Below, in pieces: positions 24,426 to 34,795 of a stretch of DNA of 64,000 bases. Under the pieces are notes generated by a model, which had not been told where the DNA came from, did no database searches, and saw nothing but the letters and a program-made list of their open reading frames with translations. Numbering within the stretch: position 1 is the stretch's first letter; each line of letters starts with the position of its first letter. Source of the DNA: Gemmatimonadota bacterium (GTDB lineage: Bacteria; Gemmatimonadota; Gemmatimonadetes; Gemmatimonadales; Gemmatimonadaceae); contig JAJTGR010000022.1 of assembly GCA_021299375.1 (NCBI GenBank), positions 62,001-126,000 of the forward strand. Direction: 5' to 3'. Position numbers and translations under genes: made by a program.

Positions 24426-24920
24426 TCACGCAGAAGGAGAAGTGTGCAGACGCTGATCGATCGCGCGGCGGACCAGCTGGACGACCGCCGCCAGGACGAG
24501 CGCAAACATGACCAGCACGACGCCCCGCTGCCAGAAGGTCTGGCCGGCCATCGACCACCAGTCCTCCCAGACGGCCGCGCGCGATCCGAAGCGCTCCCGC
24601 CCGACGGCAATGAGGAGCGTACTCATGCCCATCTCCACGATCACCTCGATCAGGAAGAACGCCACCACCCGCAGTGGCCAACGCCGGACGGGGAAGTTGC
24701 CAAGGTGCCACGTGAGCATGCCGCAGAGGAACAGCACCCCCACCGTCAAGCCGCCCACGAAGAGCAGCCAGCTCGCGCTGCCGAGCAGCGCCGCGCGCCA
24801 GAGGCGCAGCACGAGCCCCGTGATGCCGGCCGGCTCGACGGTGCGAATGGCGAAGGCGCGCAACGGGTGGAGCTGCTCCTCACCCCACTGGACGACATCG
24901 CGCGGAAAGAATCGGGACAT
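24426..24920 (-). CDS. Membrane protein of unknown function
   Basis: A 164-residue protein with three predicted membrane helices (about 45-70, 82-105, 130-150) after an amphipathic N-terminal segment. I do not recognise the family. It is tightly linked to the M24 peptidase gene (7 bases), so the two are likely cotranscribed. Confidence 0.65.
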   Translation of the reverse strand: MSRFFPRDVVQWGEEQLHPLRAFAIRTVEPAGITGLVLRLWRAALLGSASWLLFVGGLTVGVLFLCGMLTWHLGNFPVRRWPLRVVAFFLIEVIVEMGMSTLLIAVGRERFGSRAAVWEDWWSMAGQTFWQRGVVLVMFALVLAAVVQLVRRAIDQRLHTSPSA

Positions 24921-24976
24921 CGGGACGAAGCTACGCCCGCGGCAGGCTGGCGCCAGAGCCGATACCGCGGCGGCGC

Positions 24977-24996
24977 CGCACCCGTGGACGGGTGCG
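24977..24996 (-). terminator. Hairpin terminator after the esterase gene
   Basis: An 8-bp perfect stem (CGCACCCG with CGGGTGCG) and a 4-nt loop abut the esterase stop codon on the minus strand. Compact and GC-rich, without a U-tract. Confidence 0.5.
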
Positions 24997-26073
24997 TCAC
25001 GGCGTGGCGATCTGCGCCAGCAGGAAGGTCAGGCTGTCTTCGGCGTGCGCCCGCCAGTAGGTCCACGTGTGCCCGCCGAAGTATTCGCCGTACCGGCGCG
25101 GCACCCCGGTCGCCGCCATGACGGCATTGAAGTCGCGATTGTGCCGCAGCCACGGGTCGTCGACGCCCACGTCGATGTACAGCGCGGGCCAGGTGGCCTC
25201 GCCGCGCTGCACGCGGGGCGCCAGGCGAGCCAGCAGGACGCGGGGGTCGCGCGCGGTCCACGCGATCGAGTCGCGGCCGAACGCGAGCCGCTGGGAAGGC
25301 CACAGCCGTCCGGCGGCGCGAGCGAACTCCGCCGGCGTCACGGCGTAGCGCGGCGAGGCCGCGGCGCTGTCGGATGGCGAGTCGGCCGGCAACAGCCGTG
25401 GCGACAGCACACCGGAGTGGCTCGCCGCCGCGGCGAACACATCGGGATAGGCGAGGGCGAGTGTCACGGCCCCGTAGCCCCCCATGCTCAGCCCGGCAAT
25501 GGCACGATGTGCCCGATCGGCGCGGGTGCGGTAGGTGGCATCGAGATGGCCGACGATGTCGCGGGCGACGTAGTCATCATAGTGCGGCCACGGGACACAG
25601 AAGGTCGCCGCCGGCTCACGCCGCGCGGTATCGGCCTGACAGCCCGGCACATCGGGCAGTGAGGCGAAGGTCGTGTACCAGCTGTCGTCGCCATCGGGCA
25701 TGGCAATGATCGCCTCCGGCCACCCGGCGGACACCAGGGAGTCCATGGTGCGATGCAGTTGCCCGGCATCCACCCAGTTGCGTTCGTTGCCGCCGAGGCC
25801 ATGAAGATAGAGCAGTACCGGATAGCGCCGGGTCGCCGTCGGGTCGTACGACGGCGGCAGGTACACGGTGAGCGCCTTGCGCGTGCCCAGCGACTGCGAC
25901 CACAGCGTGTCGGTGCGGACGGTACCGGCCAATGTCCCGCGATCGACACGCGGCCCGACGCGGCTCCCGGCCTCCTGACTCCCCCTCCCCCCTGACGCCT
26001 GCGCGGCCACCGACGGGGCCCAGGCGATCGCGAGCAAGGCCCCGAGCGTCAGGCCCCGGCGCCGCTTCATCAT
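24997..26073 (-). CDS. Secreted esterase of the esterase D/enterochelin esterase-like family
   Basis: The 358-residue alpha/beta hydrolase has a signal peptide (LTLGALLAIAWAPSVAAQA), the oxyanion region YLHGLGGNERNWVD, the nucleophile elbow GLSMGG, an Asp in YIDVGVDDPW and a His in FGGHTWTYW. The length and order fit the putative-esterase (PF00756-type) family that includes esterase D and Fes. The substrate is likely an ester or cell-surface acyl group. The ATG at 26073 is followed by another at 26070. It lies 8 bases after lepB. Confidence 0.88.
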   Translation of the reverse strand: MMKRRRGLTLGALLAIAWAPSVAAQASGGRGSQEAGSRVGPRVDRGTLAGTVRTDTLWSQSLGTRKALTVYLPPSYDPTATRRYPVLLYLHGLGGNERNWVDAGQLHRTMDSLVSAGWPEAIIAMPDGDDSWYTTFASLPDVPGCQADTARREPAATFCVPWPHYDDYVARDIVGHLDATYRTRADRAHRAIAGLSMGGYGAVTLALAYPDVFAAAASHSGVLSPRLLPADSPSDSAAASPRYAVTPAEFARAAGRLWPSQRLAFGRDSIAWTARDPRVLLARLAPRVQRGEATWPALYIDVGVDDPWLRHNRDFNAVMAATGVPRRYGEYFGGHTWTYWRAHAEDSLTFLLAQIATP

Positions 26074-26081
26074 CCGCGCCG

Positions 26082-26879
26082 CTACCGAATGATCGTCCCG
26101 ATCCGCCCCCACCGAATGTCGGTGAGGAACGGCAGCGGACGATCGCTTTCGTCGGCGCGATACGAGTAGTACACGAAGACCGGGCGCCCCCGCACGTTCT
26201 GGCGTGGCACGAAGCCCCAGTAACGCCCATCCTTCGAGTCGTAGCGGTTGTCGCCGAGCATGAAGAGGAAGCCTGACGGCACGACTAGTGGCCCCCAGTC
26301 ATCGAGCGTCGGCGACGCCGGCGGATCGCCGGCACGGGTTCCCCGCACCTCGTACTCCTTCTGCCACTGGAACAGCGGATGCGAGAAGCCGCCGTCGCCG
26401 ACCGGGTTCTGTGCGGCCTCGAAACTCTGCTTCTGCGGCATGCCATTCACGTGGAACAGCCCGCCGCGCATCCAGATTGTGTCACCGGCCACCGCCACCA
26501 GACGCTTGACGAGCGTGGGCGTCGGGTCGTCGGGCTGGTCAATCTGGTTGGGGGAGACGAACACCACGACATCCCCCCGCTCGGGTTCATCGTAGCCCGG
26601 CAGGTTGATGTCCGTGAACGGCACATGGGGCCCGTAGGCCAACTTGTTCACGAACAGCCAGTCGCCCACGAGCAGCGTGGGGATCATGCTCCCCGAGGGA
26701 ATACGGTACGCCTCGATCAGGAAGGTCCGGATCACCAGGAAGATCGCGACGGTGACGACGATCGCCTTGATGTTTTCCCAGGCCGTCGCACCGCCGCTCC
26801 CGGCCGGCCGGCCAGGGGCCTTGCCGCTGCGGAGCGCGGAGACGGAGGACATGTCGGACGCTGACTTCTTCGTGGCCAC
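26082..26879 (-). CDS. lepB: Signal peptidase I
   Basis: The 265-residue S26 peptidase has one N-terminal membrane helix (about 38-55) and the catalytic dyad: Ser64 in YRIPSGSMIPTL and Lys125 in PTLVKRLVAVAGD. Box E reads FMLGDNRYDSKDGRYWGFVP. It removes signal peptides from exported proteins on the periplasmic face of the inner membrane. The N-terminal 35 residues are a Ser/Lys/Gly-rich cytoplasmic extension. It follows a strong terminator. Confidence 0.95.
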   Translation of the reverse strand: MATKKSASDMSSVSALRSGKAPGRPAGSGGATAWENIKAIVVTVAIFLVIRTFLIEAYRIPSGSMIPTLLVGDWLFVNKLAYGPHVPFTDINLPGYDEPERGDVVVFVSPNQIDQPDDPTPTLVKRLVAVAGDTIWMRGGLFHVNGMPQKQSFEAAQNPVGDGGFSHPLFQWQKEYEVRGTRAGDPPASPTLDDWGPLVVPSGFLFMLGDNRYDSKDGRYWGFVPRQNVRGRPVFVYYSYRADESDRPLPFLTDIRWGRIGTIIR

Positions 26880-26946
26880 GGGCGGAACGGATGGAGAGGC
26901 GAAGGCCCCGGATCACGGGCATCCGGGGGCAGGAACGGGAAATCTA

Positions 26947-26976
26947 AAGGGGCGCGTCCGGTGGGACGCGCCCCTT
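26947..26976 (-). terminator. Intrinsic terminator after the SWIB gene
   Basis: A perfect 13-bp stem (26947-26959 with 26964-26976) with a GGTG-type tetraloop. On the minus strand it ends in CCCCTT followed by TAGATTT, a short U-rich tract, as for a rho-independent terminator. Confidence 0.85.
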
Positions 26977-27003
26977 CCAACGTACGGCCCAAGCCAGCGC
27001 GGG

Positions 27004-27423
27004 TTACTTGAGGTGCGCCGAGACGAGCTTGGTCATGTCGAACATGCTGACCGACTTCTTGCCGCCGAAGACCGCCTTGAGCTTGTCGTCGGCGTTGATC
27101 TGGCGCTTGTTCTTCTGGTCCTGGAGGCCGTTCTTCTTGATGTAGGCCCACAGCTTCTTGACCACTTCCGTACGCGGCAGCCCCTTGTCGCCAACGATCG
27201 CCGCCAGCTCGGCGCTCGGCGTGAGCGGCTTCATGAACGCCGCATTCGGCGTGCGCTTGGCGGCCTTCTTGGCCGGCGCCTTCTTCGCCGCCTTCTTGGG
27301 AGCGGCCTTCTTGGCGGGCGCCTTCTTCGCGGCCGCCTTCTTCGGCGCCGCCTTCTTGGCAGCAGCCTTCTTGGGAGCAGCCTTCTTCGCAGCCTTCTTC
27401 GCAGACTTCTTCGCAGCGGCCAT
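27004..27423 (-). CDS. SWIB domain protein with histone H1-like Lys/Ala tail
   Basis: A 139-residue protein. Residues 1-58 are repeats of KKAA/PKKAA, like the C-terminal tails of histone H1 and bacterial Hc1/AlgP-type proteins; residues 60-139 form a SWIB/MDM2 domain (MKPLTPSAELAAIVGD, VVKKLWAYIKKNGLQDQKNKR, KSVSMFDMTKLVSAHL). SWIB-like proteins with basic tails occur in Chlamydia and other bacteria and are thought to bind and compact DNA. The start has AGGAGA eight bases upstream. It stands alone between a promoter region and a strong terminator. Confidence 0.9.
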   Translation of the reverse strand: MAAAKKSAKKAAKKAAPKKAAAKKAAPKKAAAKKAPAKKAAPKKAAKKAPAKKAAKRTPNAAFMKPLTPSAELAAIVGDKGLPRTEVVKKLWAYIKKNGLQDQKNKRQINADDKLKAVFGGKKSVSMFDMTKLVSAHLK

Positions 27424-27427
27424 GTCG

Positions 27428-27433
27428 TCTCCT
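27428..27433 (-). promoter_or_regulatory. Strong ribosome-binding site of the SWIB gene
   Basis: AGGAGA four bases before the ATG at 27423, one of the best Shine-Dalgarno matches in the window; most neighbours have weak or none, so high expression is likely. The 164 bases between it and the next gene hold no gene. Confidence 0.7.
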
Positions 27434-27597
27434 GGAATTAAGTGACCGGGTGAGTCGCGTCGAGCACTCCTGCACGCTCTCGACAGATCGCGCGAAGTCA
27501 GTCAGTGCTTCGCGGACGGCCACAAACTACAATCGCCCCTTGGACGCGCAATAGGTGTTTCGGTGTTTCTCCTCTGAAATCCGCACTTTTTCGGCCA

Positions 27598-28662
27598 TCA
27601 GCACGAGTTTTCGCGCAGAGACGCCGGTTTTTCCCTCGACGCCCGCCCCTTCGCAGGCGGCAGTGTCTCACTGAGCTGGGTCACGAGGAAGCCGACCAGC
27701 GCCTCGAGCGCCTCGCGGCGGACACGTCGATCGGGGAGCCGCCCGTACCCCTGCGGATCGCCGTCACGGTCGGCCAGCAGAAGATGATTCGTCTGCGGGA
27801 GATGGCGGACGGCCACGACCGGGGCCCCGCTGCGGCGCAGGACGTCGGCCAGCTCGTCGGCATGCCGAGGCGGCACCTGCCGGTCGGTCTCGCCATGCAG
27901 GAGCAGGACCGGCACCCGAACGCCGCGGGCCACGTCACGCGGATCGAGGGCGAACCATTGGCGTAGCCAGGGATCGCGCACGGCAAGCGACTCGGCGACC
28001 GCCTCGGCCGCCGCCAGCACAGCGCGGCGCTCGCGCGCTGGCCAGCGGGCCAGGTCACTGCCGACGAGTTCCTGCCGCTGCGAGCGCGCGATCTCGCGGC
28101 CGGGGCGCGACGGCGCGCCAAGCAGCACCAGTGCGGCGAGCTGTCGATCCGCCTGCGCCACGAGCAGCGCCTCGACGGCGCCTTCGCTGTGCCCCACGAC
28201 CGCCAGCCGCCACGCATCGATACCGGGGACCTCGCGCAACCACCTGAGCGCCGTCCCCGCGTCCCGGGCGAAGTCCGCGGTGGTCGCACCGGCGAAGGCC
28301 CCGGTCGAGCCACCGAAGCCGCGATCGTCGAGCTGCAGCACAGCGACGCCGCGGGCAATCAGCGCGTCCCGGACATCACGCCACGGCCGATATCCCGGCA
28401 CGTCCGCACGCGCGCCCTCGCGGTCCTGCAGCCCCGACCCGCTGAGCAGGAGTACGGCTGGTGCACAGCTGGCCGCCGCCCGCACGGGCATCGTCAGGGT
28501 GCCAGCCAACGTGGTGGCCGAATCCACGGCGATACGCACCTCGCGCCCGACGACGGCGCGCGGGGTCGCCGGCTCGACGCAACCGATGGCAAGGCCTCCC
28601 CCCACGACCGCGATCAGCCCGCACCTCACGGCGCGAGCCGAACGGGGCAAGGCCGGCGTCAC
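27598..28662 (-). CDS. Lipoprotein alpha/beta hydrolase
   Basis: The 354-residue precursor begins with a lipoprotein signal (CGLIAVVGGGLAIGC, lipobox AIGC). The hydrolase has the nucleophile elbow VVGHSEGAVEAL, an Asp in LHGETDRQVPP and a His in PQTNHLLL. The opening VLLLSGSGLQDREG and RGVAVLQLDDRGFGGSTG resemble the S9/dienelactone-hydrolase-like group found as outer-membrane-anchored esterases or peptidases. The GTG at 28662 overlaps the stop of the endonuclease IV gene (GTGA), giving a close fit with the lipobox. Confidence 0.84.
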   Translation of the reverse strand: MTPALPRSARAVRCGLIAVVGGGLAIGCVEPATPRAVVGREVRIAVDSATTLAGTLTMPVRAAASCAPAVLLLSGSGLQDREGARADVPGYRPWRDVRDALIARGVAVLQLDDRGFGGSTGAFAGATTADFARDAGTALRWLREVPGIDAWRLAVVGHSEGAVEALLVAQADRQLAALVLLGAPSRPGREIARSQRQELVGSDLARWPARERRAVLAAAEAVAESLAVRDPWLRQWFALDPRDVARGVRVPVLLLHGETDRQVPPRHADELADVLRRSGAPVVAVRHLPQTNHLLLADRDGDPQGYGRLPDRRVRREALEALVGFLVTQLSETLPPAKGRASREKPASLRENSC

Positions 28663-29558
28663 GATCCCGCGTCGGCGAGCTGACGGAGAGCGGCGATCGA
28701 GGCCACATCCCACGGGTCCGGCGTGTCGTCGTCTTCGCCGACCTCCGGCTGTGCCTGCGGGGTCTCGAGAATCAACGGTACGCCACGTGCGCGGGCATCG
28801 TGCAGCAACCAGCCAAAGGGCGCCGTACCGATGAGCCCCTCGCCGATGACGGCGTGGCGATCCTTGTTCGACCCGAATGCGCCGTGGCTGTCGTTGAGAT
28901 GGAAGAAGGCGGGGGGCTCGCCGATCGTCTGCTCGAAGTCGTCGAGTACGCCCCGCTGTGCCGCCGGCGATTCGGCAATCGGGAACCCCGACGCGAACAG
29001 ATGGCAGGTGTCGAGACCGTACCCGGTGCGCGCGCGGTGGTCGGCGGGGATGCTGCGCAGCATGCGGGCGATCTCGTCCGGGGTACGCCCCACCGTGGTG
29101 CCGGCGCCGGCCGTGTTCTCGATGAGCAGCCGCGTCGTGCCGGCAGGCACGGCGGCGAGGGCGCGCCGCATGGCCTCGCTCACGCGGTCACAGGCCGCGT
29201 CCCGATCGCCATCGGTGGCCGCCCCCGGATGAAAGCACACGCCGCCCACCCCGAGCGCCGTCGAGCGCTCGAACTCCTTGGCGAGGCCGGCCGCCGCGCG
29301 CTCCCACTTTTCGGGGTCGGGCGTGGCGCAGTTGAGCACGTACGCGGCATGGACGATGACATGCTCCGGGCGGATGCCCGCGTCGGCCAACGCGTCGCGA
29401 AAACGCCCGACGCGCTCGGGCTTCACGCCGACCTTGTCGTTGTAGTACTTGGGGATCGCGCTGAAGATCTGGAGGGCCCGCATCCCGGCCCGGCCGGCGC
29501 GCCGCGCGGCCATGGGGATGCCACCAGTGTCGATACAGTGGGCGCCGAGGAGATGCAT
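28659..29558 (-). CDS. nfo: Deoxyribonuclease IV (AP endonuclease)
   Basis: The 299-residue TIM-barrel protein has zinc-ligand segments expected for endonuclease IV: GAHCIDTGGI, VIVHAAYVLN, CFHPGAA, LLIENTAGAG, GYGLDTCHLFASG and FFHLNDSHGAFGSNKDRHAVIGEG. It cleaves DNA 5' of abasic sites in base-excision repair. It is translationally coupled to the following lipoprotein hydrolase by a GTGA overlap, a curious pairing of cytoplasmic repair with an exported enzyme. Confidence 0.93.
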   Translation of the reverse strand: MHLLGAHCIDTGGIPMAARRAGRAGMRALQIFSAIPKYYNDKVGVKPERVGRFRDALADAGIRPEHVIVHAAYVLNCATPDPEKWERAAAGLAKEFERSTALGVGGVCFHPGAATDGDRDAACDRVSEAMRRALAAVPAGTTRLLIENTAGAGTTVGRTPDEIARMLRSIPADHRARTGYGLDTCHLFASGFPIAESPAAQRGVLDDFEQTIGEPPAFFHLNDSHGAFGSNKDRHAVIGEGLIGTAPFGWLLHDARARGVPLILETPQAQPEVGEDDDTPDPWDVASIAALRQLADAGS

Positions 29559-29661
29559 GGGGAGAGGTGATGAAACGGTGAGACTGTGCGTCCGTCAGAC
29601 GCTGACCGACGGCACGAAGGACCACGGCACCGATCACGCTGCCATGTCCAGCAACGTGATC

Positions 29662-29691
29662 GCGGACGGCGGTCCTGCCACCGCAGTCCGC
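29662..29691 (-). terminator. Hairpin after the lipoprotein gene
   Basis: A 12-bp stem with one mismatch (29662-29673 with 29680-29691) and a CCTGCC loop directly behind the lipoprotein stop codon. A second GATCACG/CGTGATC pair follows at 29634-29661. Confidence 0.6.
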
Positions 29692-29692
29692 C

Positions 29693-30715
29693 CTATGGCC
29701 GCACCGCCGCCCGCCGCAGTTTGAAGCTCGGCGCCGCCGTTGGCGTGGCCAGGTCGCTCCAGCCCACCACCACGGCCCGCCCACGCACCGTGACGTAGGG
29801 ATCCTGCGCCGAGGTGCCACCACTCGCGGTCAGACGTGCTTCGAACAAGTGCCCGGCCGTTCGCGAGATCGCCAGGCCCACCCGCGTGCGCTCGCGGCTG
29901 TTGGGGTCCTCGTACACCACGGCCACGAGATCCCCGTGGGAAGCCACGCGCGCCTGCCCGAGCCGCTCGCCGTACAGGACGGCCACCGGTGGCTCGAATG
30001 CCGCGCGCGGGTCCATCTGGTGGGCGTAAAAGACCCCCGGCCCCTCGGGCCCCGTGAGGGCGTACGCCACGTGCACGTAGCCATTCACGGAATCCACGGC
30101 CACACTCGGTGCGGGCCGGGCGCAGCCGTATGCGCCGCGGTCCGCCGCCTGGGCGTCGCGCGGCCCCTGATCGAGCGTGTCCACCACGATCGGCCCACGC
30201 CAGGCGCCGAGACGCCCCCCGCCCGCGATCGAGTCGCGCCAGGCGGCCATCAGGTGCACCCGACCGCCGGCCGCCTTGCTCCACCACACCGCCACCCGCC
30301 CCCGTAATGGCGCCACCACCACCCGCATCGAGCGGGCGCATTGGTCGGCAGCAGTCGGCTCCTCGGATTCGCCCAACGTGGTCGTGGGCGCCGCCGCCAC
30401 CTGTATCGCCGGCAGCGCCCCACCGGCCGCCACCGACTGCTGCGCCTCGGGCATGGCATCCCGCACCTCCCGCAGTAGCGAGACCGCCCCGGCCTCGCGG
30501 AGCCGGTCGTGCGCGAGCAGGAACTGCGCCGGCGGCGACCCCGCCGACAGTGTCGAGTCGAACGGCGTGAATGGGGGAAAGCGAAGCGGCGAGGGCATGG
30601 TGGTCGCGACCGGCTCGGCGTCCACCCAGCGCGCGGCCGGCGTTTCGCAGGCCGCAAGCGTCCCGAGCAGGACGATCCCGGCGGACAGCGTACGAAAGGG
30701 AAGCGGGGCGGGCAT
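29693..30715 (-). CDS. Lipoprotein of unknown function
   Basis: The 340-residue protein has a lipoprotein signal (LPFRTLSAGIVLLGTLAAC). The mature part includes repeated segments with VAVWWSKAAGG, PSVAVDSVNGYVHVAYAL, LVAVVYEDPN and AVVVGWSD, spaced like the blades of a beta-propeller (sialidase/BNR-like). No catalytic motif is visible. The ATG at 30715 is the start of the signal peptide. It is divergent from pruA. Confidence 0.7.
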   Translation of the reverse strand: MPAPLPFRTLSAGIVLLGTLAACETPAARWVDAEPVATTMPSPLRFPPFTPFDSTLSAGSPPAQFLLAHDRLREAGAVSLLREVRDAMPEAQQSVAAGGALPAIQVAAAPTTTLGESEEPTAADQCARSMRVVVAPLRGRVAVWWSKAAGGRVHLMAAWRDSIAGGGRLGAWRGPIVVDTLDQGPRDAQAADRGAYGCARPAPSVAVDSVNGYVHVAYALTGPEGPGVFYAHQMDPRAAFEPPVAVLYGERLGQARVASHGDLVAVVYEDPNSRERTRVGLAISRTAGHLFEARLTASGGTSAQDPYVTVRGRAVVVGWSDLATPTAAPSFKLRRAAVRP

Positions 30716-30788
30716 GTGCGAAGGGTACAGCGGGACCAGCCTGACGCTAGCTTTCCGGATCCTCACCCCGTCCTTCGGAGACACCCGC

Positions 30789-32420
<1,632 letters not shown>

Positions 32421-32425
32421 CCGTC

Positions 32426-33388
32426 ATGCGCACCCTCCGCTTCGTCACCGCCGACGTGTTCACGTCGGAACCCTTCACCGGCAACCAACTGGCGGTCGTG
32501 TTCGGCGCGGAGGGGCTCCCCACCGCCACGCTGCAGGCGATCACACGCGAGTTCAACTACGCGGAGACCACGTTCGTCTTCGCGCCCACGGTGCCCGGCA
32601 CCACCCGCCGCGTGCGGATCTTCACCCCCGAACTCGAAGTGCCCTTCGCCGGCCATCCGACCATTGGCACCGCCCACGTGCTCGTGGCCACCGGGGAGGT
32701 GAAGCCCTCCGCCGACGATCTCGCCCGCGGTGAGATGCTGGTGGTTCTCGGCGAGAACGTCGGGCCGGTCCCCGTCCGGGTGCGTCTGCAGGACGGCGCG
32801 CCCGTGCACGGGCAGCTCACCACCGCGCAACGCCCCGAGGAACGCGTGGAGGTCACCGATCTCGACGCGCTGGCATCGACCCTCTCCCTGTCGGCATCGG
32901 ATTTCGTGGGCGGGCCCCATGCCCCCGCTGCCGTCAGCTGTGGCCTGCCGTTCCTCATCATGCCGCTCACCTCGGTGGAGGCCGTCCGCCGTGCCCGCCT
33001 CGACCTGGAGGCGTGGCGGCGCGTCCTCGAGGGCAAGTGGGCCGCATGGCCGATGATCTTCGCAATGACCCAATCGGGTGGGAGCGACGCGGACTCGGCG
33101 CTGCCGGAGCACGTGCGGGGATGCGACATCCGGGCGCGCGTGTTCGTACCGGGCAGTACGGTTCCGGAGGATCCCGCCACGGGCTCGGCGAACGCGTGCC
33201 TGGCCGCCTACCTCGCCGCCCGGACGCCGCGCGACGGCGTGCTGCAGTGGGCGGTGGCGCAGGGGGTCGAAATGGGACGTCCGAGCCGGCTGGCCATCGA
33301 GGCGCACAAGGCGCACGGCGTCATCGATGCCGTGCGGGTTGGCGGCGCCACGGTGATGATCAGCGACGGGACGATGGCTCTGCGGTAA
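32426..33388 (+). CDS. PhzF family isomerase/epimerase-like protein
   Basis: The 320-residue protein has the family pattern: FVTADVFTSEPFTGNQLAVVF, the catalytic Glu in REFNYAETTFV, FTPELEVPFAGHPTIGTAHVL and DPATGSANACLAAYL. Relatives include PhzF (phenazine biosynthesis) and YddE; most have unknown substrates. A GTG at 32417 overlaps the pruA stop (GTGA) and could be the start; the ATG at 32426 fits the family N-terminus better. The 3' end overlaps the convergent GGDEF gene by 29 bases. Confidence 0.9.
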   Translation: MRTLRFVTADVFTSEPFTGNQLAVVFGAEGLPTATLQAITREFNYAETTFVFAPTVPGTTRRVRIFTPELEVPFAGHPTIGTAHVLVATGEVKPSADDLARGEMLVVLGENVGPVPVRVRLQDGAPVHGQLTTAQRPEERVEVTDLDALASTLSLSASDFVGGPHAPAAVSCGLPFLIMPLTSVEAVRRARLDLEAWRRVLEGKWAAWPMIFAMTQSGGSDADSALPEHVRGCDIRARVFVPGSTVPEDPATGSANACLAAYLAARTPRDGVLQWAVAQGVEMGRPSRLAIEAHKAHGVIDAVRVGGATVMISDGTMALR

Positions 33389-34655
33389 GGCGGGTGGTCG
33401 GGAACTCGCTGCGCTGGCCAAGGCGCATGGCGTCGAGTCCGCTGGACCACAGCACGACCCGGTTGCGCCCGTTGCGCTTGGCGGCGTAGAGCGCCTCGTC
33501 GGCGCGCGACCGCAAGGCCTCGGCGATGCTGTCGTCGGGGACCGCGGCAGCGACGACCCCGATGCTGACGGTCACCAGCACCCGGGCCTTCGGCTCCGCG
33601 AAGGTCCGACGCTGAAATGCCTCGACGATGCGCTGGGCGAGGTTCCGGGCGCCGTCGATCGTGGTGTTGGGCGCCAGAATGGTGAACTCCTCGCCGCCAG
33701 TCCGTGCCACGACATCATGGGCGCGCGCGTTGACCCGCAGCAGTTCGCCGGCCTCGGCGATGACCTGGTCACCCACCAGATGCCCGTGGGTATCGTTGAC
33801 AACCTTGAAATGATCGAGGTCGATGGCGAGTAATGCGACATCGGTCTGAGCGCGGGCGGCGCGGGCCAGCTCCCGTCGGAATTGCAGCTCGAACCCACGC
33901 CGGTTGAAGCAACCGGAGAGCGGATCGGTGAGCACGATCGTCGCCAGCTGCGTACGCATGCGGTTGTAGGCACGTCCCACCGAGGTGATTGCATCCGGTC
34001 GCCGATCGGCCGCGACATCATAGCTGTCGCTGAAGTCACCTTCCTCCGCGCGCGCGAACATCGAGACCAGGGCGGCGAGACGCTCATGGAGGTCGCTCTG
34101 GACGCGCGTCACCAGCAGCGCACCCGCCCCGAAGATCCCGAGGGTGAGGAGAATCCTGCGCCAGGGCACCAGCACTCCGTGCTGTGCGGCCACGTCATTG
34201 AGGAGCAGGTACGCCGCTGCCGCCGCGACCAGCATCAGCAACGCGGGGCCCCGCCCGAAGTACACGTGCGTGAGTTGCAGCGCGAAGAAGGCGACGAACA
34301 GCCCGAGATGGTAGCTCTCGTGATCGACGAGCAGGAACAGCAGCCAGAACACGACGGCGAGATCGGCTGCCACCATGAGCGTGGAAAGGGAGCGCCCCGC
34401 GGTACGCGTCCGCAGGATTCCCTGGCGAATGCCGAGCACCAGCAACGCGTACACGACCGTGACGATGACCAGCATCCAGTCGGCCACACGCCGCCCCACC
34501 ACGGCATCGGCCACCGGGGCGAGCTGCAGGAATCCGGTGGAACGCAGCCCCACGGCGACCACCGCAGCGGCGAGGGCCAGTACGATGCGATAGCCAGTCT
34601 GCCAGAGCAGCACATCGGCACTGACCGTATCGGAACGATGGCGTTCGGCGACCAT
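33360..34655 (-). CDS. Membrane-bound diguanylate cyclase (GGDEF)
   Basis: The 431-residue protein has about six N-terminal membrane helices (residues 15-200), a short linker, and a GGDEF domain. The domain shows DPLSGCFNRRGFE, LLAIDLDHFKVVNDTHGH, and the active site GGEEF. A RxxD inhibitory site (RAHD) sits five residues before it. It should make cyclic di-GMP with product inhibition. No EAL or HD-GYP partner is nearby. ATG 34655 is chosen over an upstream codon. Divergent from gltB. Confidence 0.92.
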   Translation of the reverse strand: MVAERHRSDTVSADVLLWQTGYRIVLALAAAVVAVGLRSTGFLQLAPVADAVVGRRVADWMLVIVTVVYALLVLGIRQGILRTRTAGRSLSTLMVAADLAVVFWLLFLLVDHESYHLGLFVAFFALQLTHVYFGRGPALLMLVAAAAAYLLLNDVAAQHGVLVPWRRILLTLGIFGAGALLVTRVQSDLHERLAALVSMFARAEEGDFSDSYDVAADRRPDAITSVGRAYNRMRTQLATIVLTDPLSGCFNRRGFELQFRRELARAARAQTDVALLAIDLDHFKVVNDTHGHLVGDQVIAEAGELLRVNARAHDVVARTGGEEFTILAPNTTIDGARNLAQRIVEAFQRRTFAEPKARVLVTVSIGVVAAAVPDDSIAEALRSRADEALYAAKRNGRNRVVLWSSGLDAMRLGQRSEFPTTRLTAEPSSRR

Positions 34656-34795
34656 GGCATATGGTACCCTCGACCACGCCAGTCGGTAACGCCGGCCCTC
34701 GTGTTCCCGACGCCGCAATGGGCCGCCGCGACGTACTTTCGGGTGGGGGCACGTCACTGCCTTGGCTGGCCCTGGTCACCCTTACCGGTCCGTTC

